Notes: a model not told the origin generated them from the sequence alone. A stretch of 64,000 nt of DNA from Pseudomonadota bacterium (GCA_018902755.1 JAHIQI010000050.1:120375-184374), one strand, 5' to 3'; numbered from the stretch's first letter, positions 8,053-17,477 are shown. Made by a program: numbers and translations.

Positions 8053-9635
8053 GCCAGGGTCTCCAAAATCTCGTAGGGCTTGAGCGCCTGGGCCAGCTCC
8101 GCCTCTTGGCGAGCCTGGTCCCAGCCCAGGCGATCGGCCATGATGTCCAGGGCCGCACCCATGGCCTCGTGCGAGGGGCGGCCCATCTTGCCAAGGACGG
8201 TGCGCCGCAGGCTCACATCGGCCAAGTGCTGGGCCATCTCCGCCTCCACGGCCTGCACCACCTCGCAGCCCAGCACCGGGGTGTCCGCGGCCAGGGGCGT
8301 AAGCATGGCCGCGTCGCCGCCCGCCATGGCCGCCACCTCCCCTGCCCGGCTGCCGTACTGGGCCTTCAGGTGAGCCGCGGCGTCGGGCCCGAGCCCGGCG
8401 GGCATCGCCGGCTGCTTCTCCTCGCCGCCCCACACCGGCTCCAAGGGCAGCTCCGGGGCCTCTTGGCCCAGTTGGGCGCAGGCCCGGACCACCGCCTCGG
8501 AAGCCACCGCCCGGGCGGTGGTGTACTTGGCCCCGCTCACCGTGACCAGGCCGGGGCGCTCCATCAGACGGCGCTTGCTGGCCAGTCCGCCGCCCACCGG
8601 AGCCTTGCCCGGCACCTCCAGGGGCACCCGGCCCCAGTGGTAATAGGAGATGTCGCCGGGGGTCAGCTCCAGCTCGGGGCAGGCCGCGTTGAACTCATCC
8701 AGCAGGGCCAGAAGCTCCTGGCGGGATGGCCCGGCCGCTTTGGCCTGGCCCGGCCAAAGGCGATAGGAAGTACCCAGAATGGTGTGGCCGTGCCAGGGCA
8801 CCATGAACATGAAGCGGCGTCCCCCGCACACCGGGTCGTCCGCTTTGCTGGTAAGGGAGCGCAGGCCCACGGCGGCGTCGCTCCAACAGCGGCGCACCAC
8901 CAGATTCAGAGCCGAAGCCAGGGCCGGGGGTTGGTCGGCCCGGCCCGCCATCTCCATGGCCCAGGGCCCAGCGGTGATGAGCACCACCTTGCCCCGCACC
9001 TCGATCTCCTGGCCGCTCAGCTGGTCAACCGCCCTCACCCCGGCGGCGCGACCGTTTTCCTCGATGAGGCCGGTAGCCCTGACGTAGTTGACCGCCCGGC
9101 CGCCGCGCTCCCCGGCCCCAAGCACATAGCCCAGGGTAAGGCGCTCGGAATCGTGCACCAGGCCGTCGTGCCAGAGCACCCCGCCGCTAAGGCCGGGCGG
9201 GAGGCACAGAGGGAAACGGCTGACCACCTCGGCCTTGCTCACCAGCCTGCCGCGCAGTTTTTCGTGTCCAGTAAGGTAGTTGTATATGGCCAGGGCCACG
9301 GCGAAGGCGGGGCGTCCCTGCTTGCCCAGGCCCTTGGTGGGCACCAGGCAGGGCAAGGGGCTCACCAAGTGGGGGGCGATGAGCATCAGCCCCACCAATT
9401 CGGCGGCCGAAAGGCGTACCCGGGCCAAGTCCATGGACTGCAAGTAGCGGAACCCGCCGTGGATCACCTTGAGGCTGTTGGCGCTGGTGGCCGCACCGAA
9501 GTCGTCGGCCTCCAAAAGCACCACCTTGAGGCCCCGGCGGGAGGCCTCCCACAGGGCCGCCGCGCCGTAGATGCCGCCGCCCACTATCACCAGGTCCCAG
9601 GACTCCCGGCCCAAGCTGTTGATCTCGCGTTGCAT
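8049..9635 (-). CDS. FAD-dependent glycerol-3-phosphate dehydrogenase (GlpD/GlpA-like)
   Basis: A 528-residue flavoprotein that should oxidise sn-glycerol 3-phosphate to dihydroxyacetone phosphate and pass electrons to the quinone pool. The FAD dinucleotide fold VIVGGGIYGAAALWEA (GGGIYG at 19-24) and LLEADDFGAATSANSLKVIHGGFRYLQ match the GlpD/GlpA DAO domain. The C-terminal part (AEMAQHLADVSLRRTVLG) matches the DAO_C domain. It is the first gene of a glycosyltransferase operon, an unusual place for glycerol catabolism, so it may control glycerol phosphate for glycan or lipid synthesis, or act on a related phospho-polyol. It has no ribosome-binding site, and a consensus promoter lies only 8 nt upstream of the ATG. 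A role in glycan synthesis is inference. Confidence 0.82.
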   Translation of the reverse strand: MQREINSLGRESWDLVIVGGGIYGAAALWEASRRGLKVVLLEADDFGAATSANSLKVIHGGFRYLQSMDLARVRLSAAELVGLMLIAPHLVSPLPCLVPTKGLGKQGRPAFAVALAIYNYLTGHEKLRGRLVSKAEVVSRFPLCLPPGLSGGVLWHDGLVHDSERLTLGYVLGAGERGGRAVNYVRATGLIEENGRAAGVRAVDQLSGQEIEVRGKVVLITAGPWAMEMAGRADQPPALASALNLVVRRCWSDAAVGLRSLTSKADDPVCGGRRFMFMVPWHGHTILGTSYRLWPGQAKAAGPSRQELLALLDEFNAACPELELTPGDISYYHWGRVPLEVPGKAPVGGGLASKRRLMERPGLVTVSGAKYTTARAVASEAVVRACAQLGQEAPELPLEPVWGGEEKQPAMPAGLGPDAAAHLKAQYGSRAGEVAAMAGGDAAMLTPLAADTPVLGCEVVQAVEAEMAQHLADVSLRRTVLGKMGRPSHEAMGAALDIMADRLGWDQARQEAELAQALKPYEILETLA

Positions 9636-9643
9636 GACTCGGG

Positions 9644-9672
9644 ATTATATAGAGTTGGCGGGGCGTTGGCAA
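9644..9672 (-). promoter_or_regulatory. Sigma-70 promoter of the 545-9635 operon, near-leaderless
   Basis: On the minus strand TTGCCA (9672-9667), a 17-nt spacer, then TATAAT (9649-9644). The predicted start point is about 9637, two bases before the ATG at 9635, so the first gene would be translated from a leaderless or almost leaderless mRNA. No Shine-Dalgarno sequence is present. Confidence 0.7.
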
Positions 9673-9702
9673 TGCGGCCCCCGGCCGGGGGACGCACCGA
9701 GA

Positions 9703-12700
9703 CTAACGCAGGGTGGACGGCGCGGAAGCCCCCTTGGCATCTAACTTTTTCAGCTCGGCCCGCGCCCAGGCCCTGAGTTCGCCCCTCTGGGGCAAACCTT
9801 CCAGGGCCTTGGCCAGACGCCGCTCGGCCGCCTCGGGCTGGCCGCTGGCCTCCAGGGCCTGCACCTGGCTTATGAGGCCGGGGCCGAAATCGGGGTCCAG
9901 GCGCTCCACCCAGGCCAGCATGGCCGCCGCCGGGGCGGGCCGTCCCTGGCGGCGCATCAGCTCGCCCTGGGCCCAGAAGGCCCAGCGGGCCAGGCGCGCC
10001 AGTTGGGGCCGCACCTCCACCTGGGCCTCAACCCCGTCCAGATGCAGGGTGGCCCCGGCCAGGGAGCGCAGCTCGAAGCTCCAGCGCTGGTTGGGGGCGG
10101 CGGCGGGCAGATCCAGCTCCAGGGTGCGCCGCCGGGTGCCAACGCCCATGTCAGCGTGCCTCAGCTCCCTACTCACCTTGAGGCCCTTGCCCGTGGCCCC
10201 CTGGGCCACGGCGGTAAGCACGGCCAGGGGCTGGTCGGACACACGGGAGACATTGCGGCGGCTAAGGCTGAGGCGCACCCGCAGGGGCCAGGAGGGCAGC
10301 GGCTCCTTGAGGCGGAGCACCTCCCGGTGCCCCTGGCTGCCCTTGGGGGCCCAGGCCTGAAAACTAAAGGATGGGTGTTCCTGTTTGGTCTCCCGCTCCT
10401 GCCCCTGCTCATACTCGCCGGGCACATAGCGCCGGGTCAGGGAGTTGGCCAACAGGTCCGGGTAGAGCCCGGCCCAGGCGGCCAGGTTGGCCAGCCGCTT
10501 GTCCGGCGGGGCCGAGCCCAGCACCAGGGCGGCCAGGCGCTCCAGGGCCTGGGCCTGGCTGGCCAACAGCGGCGCGGCTGGCTGCACCCTGCCCTGCTCC
10601 AGCAGGGCCGCCGCGCCCAGGGCCCGGGGCAAGAGGGCCGATGGCCGCGCGGCCTGGGCCTGGGCCAGCAGACGCCCGGCCAGTTCCCAGCGCTTCAATT
10701 CAAGGCAACGCAGGCCCACCAGCAGGGAGTCGCTGGTCAGGCGCATGAACACCTGGCCGGGGCTATCCACCCACAGGGTGAAGGGATAGACCCGTTCCAC
10801 GCTCGGGGGCCAGTTTTGCGGCCGGTGGACGAAGCTCTCGCCCTGGCCCGGCTCCAGACGCAGGCGCCGTCGATGCAGCCCCTGTATCAATTTAAGGTCC
10901 ACCGCCTTCTTGCCCAGGTTCACCAACTCAACCTGCACGGCCAAAAGCTCCCGGGGCGGGCGCAACACCCGCACCGCCCTGGCCGGGCCGCTCACCAGGG
11001 CCGTGGCCCCGTCGCCGCTGTAGGCCCGGTAGTTGGTGTAGACCACGGCGTAGGGCGCTGGGGCGAAGGAAGGCGGCCTCTCCAGGCCCAGGCTCTGGGT
11101 CTGTGGCAAATTGGGCCGGGCGGCATAGAAGCGCAGATAGGGGTCCACGAACACCGGGTACTTGAAGCGCCCCGGCAGCTTGTCCTGGGCGGTGTGGTAG
11201 CCCAGGTCGAACTCCTTGATGAGCTGCCACTTGCCGAAGGCGTCCAGCAGACGGCCCATGGAGTTGCGGGGAATCTTTTCCCACTGGAAGAAGTAGCGGT
11301 CCGCGTCGCTGGAGGAGACCAGTACGAACTTGTCCTCGCCCTGGTACTTGGCCGGGTCTTGGGAGTGATAAAACTCGGTGGCCCGGGGCACCTTGGGGAT
11401 GCCGTAGCTGCCCTGGTACAAGTGAGCACTCGGCGGCAGGTCGGCCCCGGCCCAGCGGGTGGCCGAGACCCGGGTCTCCTCCTGCCAAAAGAGATAGGCC
11501 CCGGCCATGGAGCGGCCCAGGGGCACGATCATCAGAGCCAGGGCGGCCACGGCCCACATGGCGGGCTTGCCCCAGCGGGGCATGCGCCCCACGGCCCAGG
11601 CCAGGGGCAGCATGGCCAGGCAGATCATCGGCGGCACGATGCTGGTTAGGTCCCGTTCGGCCAGGCGGTGGGAGAGGAACAGGTAGGGGAAGTAGTAGAA
11701 CAGCGGGTAGGCGGCCACCACCCACACCGCCCGGTAGCGCCGCCATATGGCCAACCCCAGGCCTAAGGCGAACAGGGCCACCAGCTCCCAGCCGATGGCG
11801 TCGCCGATGGTGTGGGCCGACCAGGTCAGGCGGTCGCCCAGGGGGCTGTTCCAGAAGGAAATGTGCTCGGCGAAGTGGGGCCGGGTGAAGTTGTGCACCT
11901 GCTCGGCGTACTTGAACAGGGGGTTGTCCTTGGCCAGCAAAAAGCCGGGGTAGCCGGTGATCATGCCCATCACCCCACCCAGGGCGAACACCGCCGGTTG
12001 GGCCAGCAGCCAGCGCGCCCAGGGAGGCTTGCGCTCCCACACCGTCACCAGGTGGGCGGTGACAAAGGCGAAGAGGATCACCCCGCCGTTGGCCTTGGTG
12101 GTCAGGGTGAGGCCGAAGGCCAGCCCGGCCACCAGGTAGCGCCACCCTTTGGGGTCTTGGCACAGGCGCACCCCGGCCCACAGGGCCAGGGTCACGGCCA
12201 GGGCCAGGGGCGCGTCCACGGTAAGGTAGTGGCAGTGCACCACCAGCAGGGGGTTCACCGCCAAGAGCAAGGCTGCGGTCAGCCCAGCCGCCCGGCTGAG
12301 CCCCAGGGACCGCACCAGGGCGTACAGGGCCCACACGTTGGCCGCGCCCAGCAGGGCCACCCACAGGCGGCCCCAGAACAGGTAGGAGATCACCGGGACC
12401 TGGACATAGGCCGGGCCAAGCAGGACCGTTAGCTTGCCCAGGAGCATCTGCACCGGGATGTAGGTAAAGCCCGCCACCAGGTAGAAGACCTGGTGCCAGA
12501 TCACCGGGTGGGGATAATACCAATAGCCCTGGGCAAAGGAAGCGATGATGTCCGCGGCCCACTCGTCCGGGTGCAGGCCGTGGGGCCAGTCCAGACCCCA
12601 AAGACGCAGGACCAGGCCCAGGGCCACGATGGCCGCCAGGCCCAGACCGGCCCAGGGGAGGCTCGGCCTCCAAGATTTAAGCGCCCGAAGGCGACCCATG

Positions 12701-12705
12701 GCCAA
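9703..12705 (-). CDS. GT-C membrane glycosyltransferase (GT39/ArnT-like) with long C-terminal helical and beta domains
   Basis: A 1000-residue protein. Residues 1-400 are multi-spanning and carry the acidic first-loop motif HPDEW (45-49) and a second acidic site in HYLTVDAPLAL, as in GT39/GT83 enzymes that move a sugar from polyprenyl phosphate onto an acceptor outside the membrane. Residues from about 410 onward are periplasmic: a junction domain with RPPSFAPAPYAVVY and ARAVRVLR, an Ala/Leu-rich TPR-like helical array (about 655-745), and a beta-rich end. The 50117-53485 protein is a full-length paralogue. The ATG has AAAGGATTT about 8 nt upstream. Acceptor unknown. Confidence 0.8.
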   Translation of the reverse strand: MAMGRLRALKSWRPSLPWAGLGLAAIVALGLVLRLWGLDWPHGLHPDEWAADIIASFAQGYWYYPHPVIWHQVFYLVAGFTYIPVQMLLGKLTVLLGPAYVQVPVISYLFWGRLWVALLGAANVWALYALVRSLGLSRAAGLTAALLLAVNPLLVVHCHYLTVDAPLALAVTLALWAGVRLCQDPKGWRYLVAGLAFGLTLTTKANGGVILFAFVTAHLVTVWERKPPWARWLLAQPAVFALGGVMGMITGYPGFLLAKDNPLFKYAEQVHNFTRPHFAEHISFWNSPLGDRLTWSAHTIGDAIGWELVALFALGLGLAIWRRYRAVWVVAAYPLFYYFPYLFLSHRLAERDLTSIVPPMICLAMLPLAWAVGRMPRWGKPAMWAVAALALMIVPLGRSMAGAYLFWQEETRVSATRWAGADLPPSAHLYQGSYGIPKVPRATEFYHSQDPAKYQGEDKFVLVSSSDADRYFFQWEKIPRNSMGRLLDAFGKWQLIKEFDLGYHTAQDKLPGRFKYPVFVDPYLRFYAARPNLPQTQSLGLERPPSFAPAPYAVVYTNYRAYSGDGATALVSGPARAVRVLRPPRELLAVQVELVNLGKKAVDLKLIQGLHRRRLRLEPGQGESFVHRPQNWPPSVERVYPFTLWVDSPGQVFMRLTSDSLLVGLRCLELKRWELAGRLLAQAQAARPSALLPRALGAAALLEQGRVQPAAPLLASQAQALERLAALVLGSAPPDKRLANLAAWAGLYPDLLANSLTRRYVPGEYEQGQERETKQEHPSFSFQAWAPKGSQGHREVLRLKEPLPSWPLRVRLSLSRRNVSRVSDQPLAVLTAVAQGATGKGLKVSRELRHADMGVGTRRRTLELDLPAAAPNQRWSFELRSLAGATLHLDGVEAQVEVRPQLARLARWAFWAQGELMRRQGRPAPAAAMLAWVERLDPDFGPGLISQVQALEASGQPEAAERRLAKALEGLPQRGELRAWARAELKKLDAKGASAPSTLR

Positions 12706-12896
12706 AATCCTTTCGCCGCCTATCCAAGCGGCGTTTCCATCATATACACCACAGGGAATCCATGCACGGGAAAGGGTGCACTAAATCTCATCCCACCGCG
12801 CCGCCCCCCGATCAAGGCCAATCTTACACCCGGCCCTCCCAGGCCCACAAGAAAGCAGCTCGCCCCTTTCAACCGCACTATCAAGGTGTTGGGTGC

Positions 12897-12952
12897 TTGA
12901 CATACGCGGGGGGAACGTACCATCCTGAGAACTGATTCTCGTTGTCACAACG
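12897..12952 (+). promoter_or_regulatory. Possible promoter and palindromic leader of the YfhO-like gene
   Basis: TTGACA (12897-12902) and TACCAT (12918-12923) with a short 15-nt spacer form a plausible promoter. Immediately downstream are two adjacent palindromes: GAGAA-CTGA-TTCTC (12927-12940) and CGTTG-TCA-CAACG (12940-12952). These could be a leader RNA structure or an operator. The gene's AAAGGAA ribosome site follows at about 12954. The rest of the 262-nt divergent gap shows no gene. Confidence 0.4.
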
Positions 12953-12967
12953 TAAAAGGAACTGTTC

Positions 12968-15631
12968 ATGCCTACCCCGCAGGTTCCAAATATCTCTCCA
13001 AACCCCAACCAAACCATCGCCTGGACCCTGGCCGGCGCGGCTTTGGTGGTGCTTTTGCCCTGGTTGCAACGCTGGCTCTACCTATGGCCCGAGATGGACT
13101 ACCGCCTGTTTTTGGGCCGCGATTTCCTGGAGCTTACCGCGCAGCGGGCCTATTTTTACCGGGACCTGGCCCAGGGCAAGCTGACCCTGTGGGACCCCCT
13201 CATCGCCACCGGCCTGCCCTTCATGGAATACCTCTTCGACCTGTTCAACCCTATTTCGCTGATCAACGTCTTCTTCCTGGAAGAGGGCCTGTTGCGCAGC
13301 GACTACCTGCAAAAGGTGCTCACCGCCTACTGCTCCCTGGCCGGGCTGGGGGCCTTTTTGCTGGGCATGCAGCTGAATCTTGGCCGGGCGTCGGCCACGG
13401 TCATGGGCGTGATCATGGGCTGCATGGGCGTGGTGGTGGCCCACAGCGAACACTCCATGATGATCCAGACCTTCTGCTGGGCCCCCCTGGTGCTGCTTTT
13501 GCTGCACCGGTCCCGCCTGGGCCTGAGCCTTTTGAACGCCGCCTGGGCCGGGGTGTTTTTGGGCTGGAGCTTCATCGGCGGCATCCCTCAGGTTTTCTAT
13601 TACCTGGGGGTGATGGCCACCATCTACTCCCTTTATGTGATGATCAGCGAGCACAACCACGGCGGCTGGCGCGCCGCCTGGCGTCTGGGCCTGGCGCCCT
13701 ATCTGCTCATGGGTCTCACCGCGGTGATCTGGTCCCTGCCCAACCTGATCCACCTGGCCGGGGCGGGCTCCGGCGACCCCATGGGGGTGCACGACGCCCA
13801 GGCCCTGGTGGGCCACCAGCGCCGCCAGTTCATCGCCCAAGGTTCGGGCAACTGGTGGGTACTGCCCCATTTCCTGAGTCCCCAGATACTGAGGGGCCAC
13901 GCCGAAAACACCGCCTACGTGGGCATCGCGCCCCTGGCCCTGTCCCTGATGGCCCTGGCCTGGGTGCGCAAGAACGAAACCGGTTTTTACAAGCTGCTGG
14001 GCCTGGCGAGCATCGTCTTGATGATGGGGGGCAACCTGGGCCTGCACAAGGTGCTCATGGACCTGATGCCCGGCTACTACCTTTTCCGGCAAACGGTGCG
14101 CTGGATGTTCCTGTTGCACCTGGCCCTGCTGGTCTTGGCCGGGTACGGGCTCAACTGGCTGCTCTACCGGGCCCAGGCCCCGGAGCTTAAAACCTTGCGC
14201 CGCATCCTGGCGGTGCTGGCCGGGGTGCTCACAGCGCTTATCCTGTTGATCATCAGTACAGAGGGGCTGCGCCTTGAGAGCCTGGGGTACAAGCAGACGT
14301 TCCCACCCCTCAGCATCCTGACCTGGCTCCTGCTCTGCGTGGGAGTGCTGTGGTGGGCCGCGCTGCGTATGGCCCAGAGCGCACGGACCCGCCTGGTGGC
14401 CTTGGTGCTGGTGGCCCTGGTGACCCTGGACCTGGGTTTTTACTACGCCCCCACCTTTGTGGGCGGCGACCCGGTGGAGCGCAGCGACCCCACCAAGCGT
14501 GAACCCGCCCTGGAGGCCCGCGCAGGCCGCTTGGCGCGCCTGGCCGGGGGGCCGGGCGGGGGGCGGGTGCTGCTGCACCGCACCTACAACGTGGTGGGCT
14601 ACCAGTACCCGGCCTACCTGGCCCATCTGAACTTCATCAACCCGCCGGGCGGTTACATGGACCGCCGCCTGCCCCTGGGCTTCTGGCAGATGTGGTGGAA
14701 GCCCCAGGCCAACCCCCGCTATTTGCAGCTCTGGGCGGTCAAGCTGGTGGACCGGCGCAGCCCGGTGGTGGACGCCCGGCGCGACGAATGGGCCCTGTGC
14801 GGCTACAGCCAGTCGGCGGTGCGCCTGGAAGGCCCCACCCCGGTGAAAGCCCTCACCCTCAGGGCCTCGGACCTGCTGCCCGGCCAGGCCAAGCCCGGAG
14901 AGCTGGTTGCCAGGGTGGCCCTGGTGCGCCAGGGACGCATCACGGCCCAGTGGCCCCTGCGCCAGGGCATGGAGGTCAACGGCGGGGCCCTCACTCTGGA
15001 GGCCCCGGAGGGAGCCCAGGCCGACGCGGTGATCATGGCCTCGGCCCATCCCAAGGCCCTGGTGGGCATCGGCGAGCTGGCCCTGGACGGACGTCCCCTG
15101 GCCGACGGCACATGGCTGGAGCCGGGCCCCAGGAGCTTCCTGGTCAACCGAGCCTACCAGGGGCGCGCCTGGTTCGTTTCCCGGGGCGCGGTGGTGGAGC
15201 CGGGCTGGGAATACGAGCAGGTGCTGGCCTCGGTGGACCCCTCGCGGGTGGTGGTGTTCCGGCGAACTCCCCCGGGCTGGCAAAAGCCGCAAAGCCCTGC
15301 TCCGGACGCCGGAGGCCGGGTCAAGGTGGTCTCATGGCAAGACCAGTATGTCGAGCTGCTGGTGGAGGCCTCGCGCCCCGGCTGGCTGGTGCTTAGCCAA
15401 AGCGCCCACCACGGCTGGCGGGCCACCATCGACGGCCGGGACGCACCCATCGCCTGGGCCTACGGCTTCATGGCCACGGTGGCGGTGCCCCAGGGCAAGC
15501 ACAGCGTAAAGCTGGTCTACTCCGAGCCCTGGGTCAAGGCCTCCCTGGGCGCGCCGCCCCTGCTTATTTTGGTTTTGCTGGGGGGGTGGCTTTGGATGCG
15601 CCGCCGGAAGAAGCCGCACCGGTCAAAATAA
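12968..15631 (+). CDS. YfhO-family membrane protein
   Basis: An 887-residue integral membrane protein of the YfhO type (GT-C-like fold). It has roughly a dozen hydrophobic helices, an early loop DYRLFLGRDFLE followed by YFYRDLAQGKLTLWDPL near 55-75, and the EYLFDLFNPISLINVFF segment. The C-terminal periplasmic domain ends with the family's usual WLVLSQSAHHGWRATIDG...YGFMATVAVPQGKHSV and a last helix before RRRKKP. YfhO proteins are linked to glycosylation of teichoic acids in Firmicutes; here the acceptor is unknown. It has its own promoter region and an AAAGGAA site. Its 3' end overlaps the convergent GT-C gene by 68 nt. Confidence 0.8.
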   Translation: MPTPQVPNISPNPNQTIAWTLAGAALVVLLPWLQRWLYLWPEMDYRLFLGRDFLELTAQRAYFYRDLAQGKLTLWDPLIATGLPFMEYLFDLFNPISLINVFFLEEGLLRSDYLQKVLTAYCSLAGLGAFLLGMQLNLGRASATVMGVIMGCMGVVVAHSEHSMMIQTFCWAPLVLLLLHRSRLGLSLLNAAWAGVFLGWSFIGGIPQVFYYLGVMATIYSLYVMISEHNHGGWRAAWRLGLAPYLLMGLTAVIWSLPNLIHLAGAGSGDPMGVHDAQALVGHQRRQFIAQGSGNWWVLPHFLSPQILRGHAENTAYVGIAPLALSLMALAWVRKNETGFYKLLGLASIVLMMGGNLGLHKVLMDLMPGYYLFRQTVRWMFLLHLALLVLAGYGLNWLLYRAQAPELKTLRRILAVLAGVLTALILLIISTEGLRLESLGYKQTFPPLSILTWLLLCVGVLWWAALRMAQSARTRLVALVLVALVTLDLGFYYAPTFVGGDPVERSDPTKREPALEARAGRLARLAGGPGGGRVLLHRTYNVVGYQYPAYLAHLNFINPPGGYMDRRLPLGFWQMWWKPQANPRYLQLWAVKLVDRRSPVVDARRDEWALCGYSQSAVRLEGPTPVKALTLRASDLLPGQAKPGELVARVALVRQGRITAQWPLRQGMEVNGGALTLEAPEGAQADAVIMASAHPKALVGIGELALDGRPLADGTWLEPGPRSFLVNRAYQGRAWFVSRGAVVEPGWEYEQVLASVDPSRVVVFRRTPPGWQKPQSPAPDAGGRVKVVSWQDQYVELLVEASRPGWLVLSQSAHHGWRATIDGRDAPIAWAYGFMATVAVPQGKHSVKLVYSEPWVKASLGAPPLLILVLLGGWLWMRRRKKPHRSK

Positions 15632-17444
15632 CCCGCCAGCGCCCCAAGTCCTGTTTCTCAAAGGGCACGCCCTCGCGCCGCAGGTCGCGGCGCACCTTGG
15701 CCAGGGCGGCGTCGTCCACCTGGGGGCGGAACAGGTACAGCTTGCGGGAATCTTCGAGCACCTCCCAGTAATAGGGATGATAGCGCTGCAAGCCCACCGG
15801 GAAGCGCTTGTCCGGGGCGAACACAAGCTTCTCGCCGCTCAGGAAGCTTAGCTTGTAGGCCTCCCAATAGTCGGCCCGGCCGTGGCGCACCTGGTGCTCC
15901 TGCATGTAGCGCAGCAAGGGCCCGTAGTGCTCTTGCCAGGAAACGCTGTGCCAGGCGGCGGGGTGGGCCATCACCCCCACGATCCCTCCCCCCAGGGCGG
16001 CCAGCAGCGCCGCCCCTGCCAGCACCCCCCGCCAGCGCGCCCGCCGGGCCAGGGCGGCCACCCCCCAGGCCAGTAGGAAGGGCCACCATACGATGCTCAC
16101 CCACAGGTAGCGCACCGAAAAGCGGTCCACCAGGGCGGTGGTGAAGATCAGGGCGGCCAGAAGGCCCAGATAGGACAGTGCGCAGGCGTAGGCCATCCAA
16201 TCCCACGCCAGGGCCTGGGCCAAGCTCCGCTGCCGGGCCGAGCGGATCAGGGAAACCGCCACGCCCAGGCAGGCGGCCAACCCGGCGGCGAACAACAGCC
16301 AGGCCAACCAAGGCCATTGCAGGGGGGGATGGGGGCTCCAAGTCTGGGGCACCGCACTGTGGGCCAGCAGCTCCAAATTGGCCCATACCCGGGATGGCGT
16401 GGCCGGCAGAATCGGCAACACGTAGCGCCCCCAGGCGGCGATGTCGCTTTGCTGGAACAGGACGTCCCCGCCCTGCTTGGCCACAAACCCGACCCCCAAA
16501 GCGGCCAGGCCCCAAAGGTGGGCCCGGCCCTCCCGCCCCAAACGGCCCAAGGCCCAGCGCTCCAACCGGGGCCAAAGGTACAGGGCTCCGGCCAAGGCCA
16601 GGGCGCACAGGGCCAGGGGCAGGTCCTGATACAGAGCCAAGGTGGGGTCGTTGGATATGGCCAGGCCGGGCAAAATTTGCCAAGAGAAATCCCGGCCCAC
16701 TGCCAGCACCGCCAGGGCGTAAGCCAAATAGGCCAGGCTCAAGGCGGCCAGGGTCTTGGCCGTGGGGTCCCACCAGGGGGCCCGCCCCCCGTAGCGGGAG
16801 GGCCCCAGGCCCCGGCGGGCGCTACCGGCCAAAAAGGCGGCATGATAGGCCAGGCAGGGGATCACCATGAGCCAAAACATGGTCCAGGTCCACCAGCCCA
16901 GGGCGGCCACCAGGGCCAGCAGGGCCAGCCGCCAACCCCGGCGGCCCACCTCCGGGGGCCGGGCCAGGAATACGCGGGTCCAGACCAGCCACAGGAGCAC
17001 CCCCCACAGAAGCACCGCGGTGTAGCCGCCGCAGCAGAGCAGTCCCATGCGGAAGAAAAAGGGCGGGGCCAGGGCGGTCAAGAGCAGGGTGGCCAGGACC
17101 AGGCCCCTTCCGGCCAGGCGGCGGATCAAGACCGCGTTGAGCACCAGCACCAGCATCAACAGGCCGGTCATGGCCCAGGCCATCACCTTGGGCGAGGGGC
17201 CAAAGAGTGAGAAGAAAGGGGCCAGGTAATAGGTCTCGCCCGCGCCCATGTAGCCCTGGCCGTACATGTAATAGGGAAAGTGCAGACCCTGGGCGATGTG
17301 GCGGGCCATCAGCCCCCACAACGCGTGGTCCGCGTCCATGAACTTGTCGGCCTTGAGCAGCCAGGGCAGGCGCGCGACTAAGTTGGCAACGACAAGAAGG
17401 CCCGCCCAGGGCCAAAAGGCCTCACGCCGAAAATTGTTAGGCAA
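15564..17444 (-). CDS. GT-C membrane glycosyltransferase (DxDxAxxGLMA paralogue 1)
   Basis: A multi-spanning protein of 626 residues from the TTG at 17444. This start has AAGGAG 4 nt upstream and lies just after a consensus promoter; the frame reaches an ATG at 17558, but that codon is upstream of the promoter. The first periplasmic loop has FMDADHALWGLMARHIAQG and YGQGYMGAGE, a pattern shared with the proteins at 18347-20620 and 21783-24140, suggesting one GT39/ArnT-like subfamily that uses polyprenyl-phosphate sugars. Unlike those two it has no discoidin-like domain; it ends after a short soluble tail (about 100 residues). Its 3' end overlaps the YfhO-like gene by 68 nt. Confidence 0.78.
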   Translation of the reverse strand: MPNNFRREAFWPWAGLLVVANLVARLPWLLKADKFMDADHALWGLMARHIAQGLHFPYYMYGQGYMGAGETYYLAPFFSLFGPSPKVMAWAMTGLLMLVLVLNAVLIRRLAGRGLVLATLLLTALAPPFFFRMGLLCCGGYTAVLLWGVLLWLVWTRVFLARPPEVGRRGWRLALLALVAALGWWTWTMFWLMVIPCLAYHAAFLAGSARRGLGPSRYGGRAPWWDPTAKTLAALSLAYLAYALAVLAVGRDFSWQILPGLAISNDPTLALYQDLPLALCALALAGALYLWPRLERWALGRLGREGRAHLWGLAALGVGFVAKQGGDVLFQQSDIAAWGRYVLPILPATPSRVWANLELLAHSAVPQTWSPHPPLQWPWLAWLLFAAGLAACLGVAVSLIRSARQRSLAQALAWDWMAYACALSYLGLLAALIFTTALVDRFSVRYLWVSIVWWPFLLAWGVAALARRARWRGVLAGAALLAALGGGIVGVMAHPAAWHSVSWQEHYGPLLRYMQEHQVRHGRADYWEAYKLSFLSGEKLVFAPDKRFPVGLQRYHPYYWEVLEDSRKLYLFRPQVDDAALAKVRRDLRREGVPFEKQDLGRWRVILTGAASSGGASKATPPAKPK

Positions 17445-17477
17445 AGGGCTCCTTGCAGGGGAATGATTGATTAAATC

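Noticed and set aside
8106..9776. A 556-codon plus-strand open frame opposite the glycerol-3-phosphate dehydrogenase
   Set aside because: A high-GC antisense shadow: composition rich in Gly, His, Gln and Ala, no family motif, and it opposes a well-supported flavoprotein.
12927..12952. A Fur box upstream of the YfhO-like gene
   Set aside because: The sequence is palindromic but matches the GATAAT-type Fur consensus poorly, and no iron gene follows.
13082..15292. A 736-codon minus-strand open frame
   Set aside because: An antisense shadow of the YfhO-like gene with low-complexity His/Gln/Gly composition and no ribosome site.
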